A stretch of DNA of 64,000 nucleotides from Panicum virgatum (taxonomy: Eukaryota > Streptophyta > Magnoliopsida > Poales > Poaceae), in the NCBI RefSeq assembly GCF_016808335.1, contig NC_053138.1, forward strand, positions 57,132,951-57,196,950. Direction: 5' to 3'. Positions 47,543-56,154 of the stretch are shown piece by piece (within the stretch, counting starts at the first letter, position 1; the number at the start of each line of letters is the position of its first letter). The position numbers and the translations under genes were made by a program. Below the pieces are notes generated by a model, which saw only the letters and a list, made by a program, of their open reading frames with translations, was not told the DNA's origin and ran no database searches.

Positions 47543-47806
47543 GGTCGATGGATCAAATGCCGGCCAGATTTCCCCATCGACACGTCCAAACCAATGCCGG
47601 CCATAACCTCCTTGATAGATCCTCCAATGGTAGAATGTGGTTATTACTTCATTGGTCTTGCTTTCTAGTCAGCCACTGATGAATGTGGTGGTGCACGTCG
47701 CTTGCCTTGAAAAAGGAAAAAAATGGAACAATAAGTAAACGTTACTAAACACTATTTATAGGGGTGGGTGCGGTATCTGCTTCTACTTTTGGTAAGCTAG
47801 AAATAC

Positions 47807-48115
47807 TTTTTTTTAGATTACACACTTTTTTTTAGATTACACAGTACAACTCAGACACTCACACGCACGCACACTCACACCCCTATGAACACACGTACGC
47901 AAACCCTACCCCTATGAGTATCTTCGAAGACTGAGTGGACAAATCCTCGAGATTGACGAAGTCACCACAGGCGCCTCGCTGTCGACGGGAACGTCGCCTA
48001 CCACTTAATGCACAACGCCGTTAAATCCCAGAATATTCGCTCCCATGGGGAGTCGAACCCAGGACCTCAGGTGCTACCGAGACTCTTATAACCGCTAGGC
48101 TACAGGCCCTTTTGC
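47807..48115 (-). mobile_element. tRNA-derived SINE with 12-bp target duplication
   Basis: On the minus strand it starts GGGCCTGTAGCCTAGCGG, has an A box (TAGCCTAGCGGTTA) and a B box (GGGTTCGACTCC), and ends in GTGTAATC followed by an A-run that is itself duplicated. The direct repeat AGCTAGAAATAC flanks it at 47,795-47,806 and 48,116-48,127. This is a full-length insertion. A truncated relative is at 14,859-15,250. Confidence 0.9.
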
Positions 48116-48319
48116 AGCTAGAAATACCTATTTGCAGGAGCGGGTAAAGCGTCCACCCTTGAAAATTATTTTTAGGAGCAGGTGATGGCGTCACTCGTCT
48201 CTAAAAATGCATTTTCAGAGGTTGGTGATGGCGCACCGGCCCCTAAAAATATTGACTATTTTCAGGGAGAGGTGATGATCGATGTCGCTAGGGGCCCACT
48301 CCTTTTGTAGCAGATGGTT

Positions 48320-49115
48320 ACCTTTTGTAGGAGATGGAGGAAATGGCCGACTTTGTTGTTCTTTGGGACCTAGTCGAGAGTGTGCAACTAACTACAAATG
48401 AGGATCAAATCTCTTGGAGATGGACAACTGATGGTGAATACAGAATACACTGCAAAATCAGCATACGAAGCTCAGTTCAAGGGATCCTACTGCTCCTTCA
48501 GGCCCAATGCACTATGGCGAGCACGTGCTGAGGGCAAGCACAAATTTTTCGCATGGTTATTGGTGCAAGAGAAACTGTTAACAGGGGACAAACTTATAGC
48601 ACGGAATTGGCATTGCAATCAGACTTGCCCCTTGTGTCATCTTCAATCGGAGACTGCAGAGCATCTGTGCCTGCATTGCCCGTTTGCGATGCAGGTTTGA
48701 GGACTGGTCAGAACGTGGACAGATGGTGTTATCAGCATCCCACTACAAGGCGTGTCAATTGAAGATTGCTGGTGTGACACATTAGCACAGCACTCTAAGC
48801 ACTCTAAGCAGGAACAACAGCATGTGGCAGCCATCCTAATGTACACTGCCTGGAATATTTGGAAGGAGAGAAATAGGAGAATTTTTGAAGGGGAAAGCTG
48901 TTGAGCCAGGACTTGTGCTGCATCTCATCAAGGAAGAAGTGCAGCTGCGATTCAGGGCCTGGTGCCCCCGCTGTACCTTAGTTTCTCATGTTAGCTAGTT
49001 TCTTTCCGAGTTGTGATTCTAGTTCTCTTATGTAATCAAAACTTTGTAAGACCTCGCATTCTCTTCTTGCTTAAATGACATGGCAGTGCTCCTGCCCTAA
49101 TTTTCAAAAAAAAAA
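48320..49115 (+). mobile_element. 5'-truncated LINE 3' end (RT zinc-binding domain)
   Basis: The frames read ISWRWTTDGEY, AKSAYEAQFKGSYC, HKFFAWLLVQEKLLTGD, then CPLCHLQSETAEHLCLHCPF, the reverse-transcriptase zinc-binding domain at the end of plant L1-type LINEs. AWNIWKERNRRIF follows near 48,848. The fragment ends in an A-tail at 49,106-49,115. Small frame changes are present (at about 48,450 and 48,700), so it is a dead copy. Confidence 0.85.
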
Positions 49116-49470
49116 GAAGTGTCCTTAAAAATTATTTTTTGTAGTATTGCATTGTGCTCTTTTAAAACTCCTTGAGAGGCCTTGTTCCTCTCCGGTCCAA
49201 ATATATTGTGACGGATTGATGACGACCGGAAGATTATAGCTCACTTTTCGTTTCAATAACACATCTAACACATATATTATTAGGAGGGGGGTAATATAGG
49301 CAAAAAATTCCATGAAGTGACCGCCTGTTATCATTTGGGGGATCTATCAAGGAAGTTCTAGCCATCATTGGTTTGGACGACCTATCAATGGGGGAGTATG
49401 GCTGGCATTGCTTCTATCAACCAAGTAACTATGTAATGACCTGTTTAATTTGGACCATGTATCATTCAGT

Positions 49471-49480
49471 GTATATATAA
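49471..49480 (+). promoter_or_regulatory. Putative TATA box of the 8-cysteine peptide gene
   Basis: GTATATATAA lies 79-88 bp before the start codon at 49,559. A five-codon upstream frame (ATG at 49,492 to TAG) would be in the leader. Confidence 0.5.
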
Positions 49481-49558
49481 ACCCTTGTGCAATGGCTGCC
49501 TGCCAATAGGCATGCAATTAACGTATCCGAGAGGAAGATCATTATTCCGAGCGGTGAC

Positions 49559-49928
49559 ATGGGTGGCAACAGGAGGACGATCCTTGCCCTCTTCATCTGG
49601 GCCATGGCTGCGGTGATCTTCATGGCGGCCATCCGCCCGAACCGTACGCCAGCACTACACACCTCTATTTTATTTGCTCTCTATACTTTTTTCTGTCAAT
49701 TTCCAGATTGTCAAATGTTTATCGTTTCAATTAGTATAGTTTATCTTTTTTTACAGCATGCATAGAGGTCAGTGGTCGGTGTTTTTCCTCCTCTTTTCTT
49801 ATTACCATGTTGTTTGTGTACATACAGTGCTGGCCGCTGCCGATCAAATCTACTGCATGTGCTGCGCTGCAAAAAGAGAGTGTACATTCGACCCAAACTG
49901 CTGCACTAATGGTTGCTGCTCAAGCTAA
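49559..49928 (+). CDS. Secreted 8-cysteine peptide
   Basis: Two exons, 49,559-49,643 and 49,828-49,928, joined at a GT-AG intron of 184 bp, encode 61 residues. Exon 1 is a signal peptide (MGGNRRTILALFIWAMAAVI, then FMAAIRPN). Exon 2 encodes LLAAADQIYCMCC, CTFDPNCC and TNGCCSS. The eight cysteines have spacing C-x-CC-x5-C-x5-CC-x3-CC. The frame is continuous across the junction and the peptide ends two residues after the last cysteine. The paralogous ORF at 14,344-14,469 has the same spacing and the same TFDPNCC core, which supports selection on the peptide. I do not recognise the family; function (signalling, defence or other) cannot be read from sequence. Confidence 0.65.
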
Positions 49929-51334
49929 TACCCTACGCACGGCCGGCAACCAGCAGGCTCTGTCGTCGATGGTTGGCATTCATAGTTCTTATATGGGCTA
50001 CATGCACCGGCCGTACGTGTTCAATTTCAGCAGCTTGCTGATCTGATTAGCTACGGATGCGTGAAGAACGAATGAAAGATAGCAACGCCCCAGCATGGAT
50101 GTACTATAACTCCAAGAAAATTGTACTGAATAAATTCATCTTGAAACAGAACTCCCATCGATCCTAGGCGGGCTTCTTCGATCTGCAGCACTATGGGTCG
50201 ATCGAGAAGCTCGAGAACTGCTATCACGCATGGGTCGATCTTGTGAACCATGCATGCGTGATTTTGTAGCTGCATACTCGAGAGGCTCGAGAGCTATCAT
50301 CAGCCTATCACACGAATGGAGTATATCGCCTCCACCAGCTCAGAGTCGAGCTCTATCTCTTAGTTTGTGCGTACTACGAATTACGAACTGCCGCAGCTCG
50401 CTAGCCAGTGATTATTAGCCACCTGGCCACCTGGGTATCACAGGGCCACACTTGTGATATCGTGTGGGGGGCAGTGGGGATGGGGTCGCTCCACGCCGGA
50501 TGGTGTCCATGTGGTGCCAACTAGGCAAAAACTGATGTGGCACCGCAGTTAAAGGTGAGAGAGAGGAAAACGCAAGAATGAGAGAGAGAGCGCGACACCG
50601 TTTCGACGCGGCAATCAAGGCGCAACCTCGTTCACACTCCGCCGGAATGAGAGAGAGAGAGCGCGCTGAAAACAGAGAGAGTGATAGTTCGGCGAGCAGG
50701 AGAGAGAAAGAGAGTCAGAAAAATTTATTGCGTGGTAGATGAAGACACCACGCGTTGGACCGGTGATTTCTAGATGCACCGTCTCACCTACGTGGCAGCA
50801 TCGACACCGGTCCGCGTTGGGACTAGCCATATCTAACCAAGAACGTCTAGGGTTACATGTTACAACCATCGATCCCAAGGCATGTATAACATATGAGCTG
50901 TATATTTTTTCTTTGCGGTAAATATGAGCTGTATATATTATATCACAGTGAACTTCCAACAACAACGACAACAAACTATTCAATCTCCGTTTAATTTTCA
51001 TAGTACAGGATGAGCCAGAGCCCAGCAAAGCCTATATTCTTTATTTACTGAAAGCATACAACAACCAAACAACAAACTTGCATATGCATCCTTCTTCAGG
51101 TACACGTAGTACCCCCAAAGGCAGCTAGCTGCCTTGGAGCTTACAAATTTATTCTTGGAATATATATAGGGAATCAATGCCACACGGCAGGACATATGTT
51201 TATAACACACACAATAGGTTAGAAATGGATGCAAATTAAATAAGAACACACTTCAAGTTCATTCCATACGAACGTCCTGATGATTCATCTGTGTGGACCT
51301 TGATAAAGGTTTTTCCTTAGTCATTCCGCTGGCT
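49929..51334. other. Intergenic, with purine-rich repeats
   Basis: No gene supported. A purine-rich stretch at 50,555-50,720 has GAGAGAGAGAGCGCG-type words repeated about 69 bp apart. The rest is unremarkable. Confidence 0.4.
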
Positions 51335-51904
51335 TCAGAGCGACACCACCAATCTCTTTTGTAACTTGAGGGCAGCACCACCAAGTTTTAGGGCTGCAGA
51401 GGCAGTTGTAGAGGCTGAGAATGTCTCTCTTATTGTTTGAGGGCAACACCACCAAGTTTTGGGGCTACAGAGACAGTTCTCGGTGGCTAAGTTTGTCTCT
51501 CTTACAGCTTGAGGACAACACCACCAAGTCTTGGGGCTGCAGAGACAGTTCTTGGAAGCTGAGAATGTCTCTCTTATAGCTTGAGGGCAACACCACCAAG
51601 TTTTGGGGCTGCAGAGACAGTTCTCGGAAGCTGAGTTTGTCTCTCTTATAGCTTGAGGACAACACCACCAAGTCTTGGGGCTGCAGAGGCAGTTCTCTGA
51701 AGCTGAGAACATCTCTTTTACAGTTTGGAAACAACACCACCAAGTAGTAGTCCTGCAGGGACAGTTCTCAGAGGCTGAGCTCTCAAGCTCTGTCCCTAGA
51801 AGCCGTCGAGCAGCCGACGCATCATCAGCTGCTATCAGCAGGCCCATGGTCGTCAGGACCATAATGCAGATGGAGGCCGTCTTGAGAGCACTAGCGGAAG
51901 CCAT
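51335..51904 (-). CDS. Secreted protein of tandem 24-residue Cys/Trp repeats
   Basis: A single-exon 189-residue frame. It starts MASASALKTASICIMVLTTM, a clear signal peptide, followed by a short segment with RRLLGTE. Residues 45-164 are five tandem 24-residue repeats with pattern SENCLCSPKTWWCCPQAIRE, each with cysteine spacing C-x-C-x6-CC and a tryptophan pair. In DNA this is a 72-bp tandem repeat at 51,413-51,772. Repeat 1 is the most diverged (CPCRTTTWWCCFQ). The remaining 25 residues are a frameshifted version of a sixth repeat. A TATA box sits 80 bp upstream. The protein is probably exported, with disulfides within or between repeats. I do not recognise the family. The repeats may be processed into separate peptides, but no obvious dibasic sites separate them. 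Confidence 0.75.
   Translation of the reverse strand: MASASALKTASICIMVLTTMGLLIAADDASAARRLLGTELESSASENCPCRTTTWWCCFQTVKEMFSASENCLCSPKTWWCCPQAIRETNSASENCLCSPKTWWCCPQAIRETFSASKNCLCSPKTWWCCPQAVRETNLATENCLCSPKTWWCCPQTIRETFSASTTASAALKLGGAALKLQKRLVVSL
51413..51772 (-). repeat. 72-bp coding tandem repeat, five units
   Basis: The period is exactly 72 bp, keeping frame. The middle units are nearly identical at the nucleotide level, which suggests recent expansion or homogenisation. The units alternate between ETNSA and ETFSA endings. Confidence 0.85.
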
Positions 51905-51983
51905 GGCAGCTAGCTAGCTATTGCTTAAGGCCTATGGAAAGATATGTGAGCGAGTGTGAGAAGACAGAACAACTCCCTTCCCC

Positions 51984-51990
51984 TTTTATA
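51984..51990 (-). promoter_or_regulatory. TATA box of the Cys/Trp repeat gene
   Basis: TATAAAA on the minus strand, 80 bp upstream of the ATG at 51,904, in the context CTATAAAAGGGG. Confidence 0.7.
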
Positions 51991-53060
51991 GACACGACGC
52001 CAGCTACAATGCTAGCTAGTTAATGATATGATAACCAATCAGCCCATACGTGTATGTTCGATCCATTTGGTGCCAAATCTCTGAAGAAAACCAAAGAGAG
52101 TATGCATCTCTTGCATAGTTGACGAAGACATTTTGAGCAAGTGCATGCATGTGGGCCAATGAAGAGGATGCATCTCGTTTATGCTATGCACATAAGTAAT
52201 TTATTATTAATACAAATTAAATGTTTCTTTTAGAGTCGTCATATTATTTCTCAGACACATTAGAATTTTTTTAGTTTTTTATAAAACATTTTAGATCAAA
52301 CATGACCCAACTAACTTACAGCCGGCTGTAAAAATATAGTTCAGTACATCCTTACTACTTTTGGAAAGAAACACAAAACTACCTCCTTCCTATGTTGTCT
52401 CACCCGGCTGCCCCCCGCCATCCCTCGGCCCACTAGCCTTGGGCAGCCCATTTTACTCGTCCCCTATTGCGTGCTCTACTAAATAACCCAGCAGCCGCCG
52501 CCGGTACATATAGATTAGGATTAACAGATGCACAGAGCTAAAATAATGCCTATCGCCTGAGGAAGGCGACGGCAACAAGAAACAAGATTGCTCGGCGCAG
52601 ATTTGTAGCAAATACATGCAAGGACGCATTTTTAGAAGTGAACTGAGAAAGGTACGTTATTGACAGATTGTAGCAGTCGAAGAAAAGATCTGTTGGGGGC
52701 ATTAGTCTGCACAGCATAGATTGGGTTTTTTTAGGGTTCTAGCCAAGATCTGAATTGCCTACTCTCTCTCTCCAGTTTGCTTAATATACCAAAAGTTGCT
52801 GCAGATCCAAAATAGGGTGTAGATAACTATCATGAACACTGGTAAAAAAAGATGGTTGCGTCTCCAATAATCACCGACCATCCGTTTGCACTTCTTAGAT
52901 ACACCTTGTTGTATGCTGCAAAAAAAAGGAAGTTGAAAAAGGAAATTGTTAGCTTTGTGATAGAAAATTGCTTGATAAAATTGTCTACTATGCCTTTTTA
53001 TAATCACATTTTTGCTTGCTGGTTGTCCATTTATCCATAAAAAATGTGTTTCCAGGCACC
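51991..53060. other. Intergenic
   Basis: Upstream of the Cys/Trp repeat gene and of the FAR1-like gene. A short palindrome CAGCCGGCTG is at 52,319. A splice acceptor-like TTTCCAG at 53,049-53,055 precedes the FAR1-like start, so a leader exon may lie here. No other feature supported. Confidence 0.35.
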
Positions 53061-55897
53061 ATGGATTTGAATGAGTTCCCCCCAGAATTTGATTATGATT
53101 TTCTAGATGAAAGCATTGCAAATCCTTCCTACTGTACGCAGGCGCCCTTATGTGATGCGAGTTTGCGGGGCAGTGAGCATAACAATGCTGGCAATGATCT
53201 TTACAACCAGAATGGCAACGACAATCAAAATGCTGATGCTTGTTCTCTTAACAACCCAAAAGATGCTACTGCTTCTGATCAACTTGTGCCGGATGTTACA
53301 GAAGAAGTGGAAGAGGATATTTGGTTAACGCCACCAATACCTTATGCAGGGCAGACATTTTCCAGTAAGCAGGAAGCTAGGGAGTTTTACAATTCTTATG
53401 CAAAAAGGATTGGCTTTTCTATTCATACTAGCTGTACACGCCTATCAGGTGTGACAAGAGAGCAGAACAAGGTGCAGTTTGTTTGCAACAGAGAAGGGCG
53501 TGGGAGGAAACCAAAAGAGGACCAGGCAGCTGCTAAGTCTGATGATAGCAATGTTGATGATAATTGTGAATCTGATGATGGCAATGACAATGCAGAAAAG
53601 AAGAAGCCGGACGGTGGTACAAAGAGAAAGAGGGAGAAGATGTTACATACAGACTGCAAAGGTAGGATGGTTGTCAAGTTAATTGCTAATAAGTGGCATG
53701 TAATTTTCTTTGCACCAGATCACAATCATGATCTTGTTCATAAGCCATCGCTCAAAAAGTTCATAAGGTCTCACAAGGGGATACCTAAACCGGAGAAAGA
53801 TTTCATTGCATTGCTCCATGGATGCAACTTAAGTTCTGGTCGGATAATGCAACTAATGAATGAGTTCTATGGTTCTGCGCAGCTAGTTCCATATGAGGGA
53901 AAAGATGTTAGCAACTTCCGTTCCACGATTCGAAGAACAGAAAAATACAAAGATATGCAAGAAACCTTGGATTACTTTAAGAAACTGGAGCAGCAAGATG
54001 CTGAATTCTTCTACAAAATCAAGGTGGACGCTGCCCATAAGGTTGAGTGCCTTTTTTGGGTTGATGGTGCTGCAAGACATGCCTACATTGAGTCATACAG
54101 CGATTTGGTTTCTTTTGATGCTACCTACATGACGAACATGTATGATATGCCCTTTGCTCCATTTATTGGGATAAATAGGCACGAGCAATCATTCATGTTG
54201 GGGTGTGCCTTCATAAGAGATGAGAAAATACCTAGCTATGTGTGGCTGTTTGAAACATTCTTAGAAGCAATGCAAGGAAAAGCCCCTGTGAGCATTATAA
54301 CAGATCAGGATGCAGCAATGAGGTGTGCGATCGCCCAGATATTCCCCAATACAAATCATAGGAATTGTCGGTGGCATATGATGGACAAATTTTCTGGTAC
54401 AATAGGCCCTATCCTAGCTGCGGATGAGAAGCTAGAAGAAGACTTCAAGGAATGCTTGAACTACACAGTTACTCCAGATGAATTTGAATCTAAATGGTCA
54501 GTAATGGTGAGCAAGTATAGTTTACAAGACAATGAGCATTTCTAGTGCCTTTATGCAATACGTAGCAGTTTTGTACCAGCTACTACATGCACTGCTTTTA
54601 CCCATTCTTGCAATCAACTCAAAGGAGCGAATGGTTCAATTCAGTGCTGAAGAAGTATGTAAATCCAAACATGTCGGTTCTGCACTTTGTTAGACAGTAC
54701 CAAAACATTCAGGACAAGTGCTTGGTTGCGCAGGATGGGCATGACTTCAGGACTGATGATAGGGAGAGGAGAAGGTGGTCTAAATACCCTATTGAGAAAC
54801 ACACATCTGCTGTGTACACTAAGAATTTGTTCTATAGATTTTCAAAAGAATTTGAGAAAACCGCTGAGTATGATGTTAGGTCTGAGGGCCAGTTTCAGTA
54901 TTTGCTCGAGCCTAACAACAAATTTGTCAATGGCTATGGCAAGAGGACATATATCATGACAGCTGTGGTGGAGGAAGAAAGCTACTACTGTGAGTGCAGC
55001 AAGTTTGATAGGGATGGGATGTTTTGTTGCCATATAATGAAGATTTTGACAAGATTAGGTGTGAAGACTATACCTCAGCGGTACATATTGAAAATGTGGA
55101 CACAAGAAGCGATTCCAGAAAATGAGAATGCTAATCCTAATGCACATGTGCCTGCTGATTTCATAGCCCGTGGGATGCCTCTGAACAACAAAAAGACCTT
55201 GTGGTTCACCAATCTGTCTACAGCTTTCGTTGGTTTGGCGGTTGAGGGATGTGCTTCAAAAGAGACCTACACTATTATGGACGGGCATATAAAGATGATG
55301 AGGGCTGAAATAGATGAAGTCAAGCAGAGGAAGAAAAGCAATGCCCGGAAGGTGCGGGGCAGCAAACGTGCACCATCTGTCTGTGTTTATGGGGATGATA
55401 ATACAGCTAATATGACTATTATTGCTTCAGCTGATACACAATATGTACCTGGTCTTATAGTGCAGAATGTTTTATCAGAACATGATACTAATGTAAATGA
55501 GAACACTGCTTCAACAGGTATCATTTTTCTGTGAGCAAAAAAAAATAGAATTAGGGAACCTGCTGCTGAGTTAGCTAATGTGGGGTGTGATGAAAACTCT
55601 CTTTATTGCAGGAGTTGATGATGCTGCCCTTGTTGGCATCACCAATGATGTGGATGGTTCTAGTGCATTGATGGCAGGTGTTGGGAACCCTCCAAGATCG
55701 AAAGTCAAGGGCCGCAAGAAAGAGAAAAGGTTCAAAAAAGGGATGAATGCAGAATCAAAGAGAAAAAACAAGTGCAGTCTCTGCAAGAAGACAGATCATA
55801 ATGTCGCAAGATGCCCGAAGAAAAAGAAGATGTGGCGTCAGGACCTGTGGCTTTGGGGTAGACAATCTTTTAGATTAGGTAGGAAAAAAAATAGCTA
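53061..55897 (+). pseudogene. FAR1-related / Mutator-like transposase, interrupted
   Basis: The frame from MDLNEFPPEFDYDFL has an acidic N-terminus, a FAR1-type DNA-binding region (FSSKQEAREFYNSYAKRIGF to HVIFFAPDHNHDL), the MULE transposase core with aspartates in VSFDATYMTNMYD and IITDQDAAMRCA, and RNCRWHMMDKF. A TAG at 54,543-54,545 ends it, and frame is also lost before 54,610. The continuation has RSEWFNSVLKKYV and a SWIM zinc finger (YYCECSKFDRDGMFCCHI). After an intron (donor 55,519, acceptor 55,610), the last exon ends in a CCHC knuckle (CSLCKKTDHNVARC). It converges on the Ulp1-like gene. It may be a transposon gene or a FAR1-related host relative; the stop and frameshift make it a pseudogene. 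Confidence 0.85.
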
Positions 55898-56154
55898 GGT
55901 GGTGCTACATAGCATATTATAGTATGTCTTGAATGTACCCCACAAAAACTATATGAAGTCATGTTAGACAGGAAAAAAGGTTGAGAACATGCAACTGGAT
56001 TTTGTGTTGATTTGCCTTTTGCTTTGTAATAAAATGCCGCTGAGAATGGGAAAAACAGCGTACCTAATGATAGAGAACATGCAGCTAGGTTTTTTGTATT
56101 AGTGGCCTGATGCTTTGTACTAAAATGCTTCCGAGAATGTGAAAAACCACGTAC

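Larger units (their letters stand above)
47543..49422. mobile_element. Element bounded by 80-bp inverted repeats, with nested SINE and LINE
   Basis: 47,543-47,622 and 49,330-49,422 are imperfect inverses of each other (shared words CGTCCAAACCAATG and CTTGATAGATC). Between them lie short stretches of repeats such as GGTGATGGCG, a complete SINE and a truncated LINE. I see no transposase and no clear target duplication, so the host element is called only from its inverted ends. Confidence 0.5.

Noticed and set aside
48040..48115. tRNA gene on the minus strand
   Set aside because: The A and B boxes belong to a SINE head. It continues into SINE body and tail with a 12-bp target duplication, and the tRNA fold is not complete.
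51413..51772. Regular 72-bp repeats resembling a CRISPR array
   Set aside because: There are no spacers, the units are contiguous and keep a protein frame, and the genome is eukaryotic.
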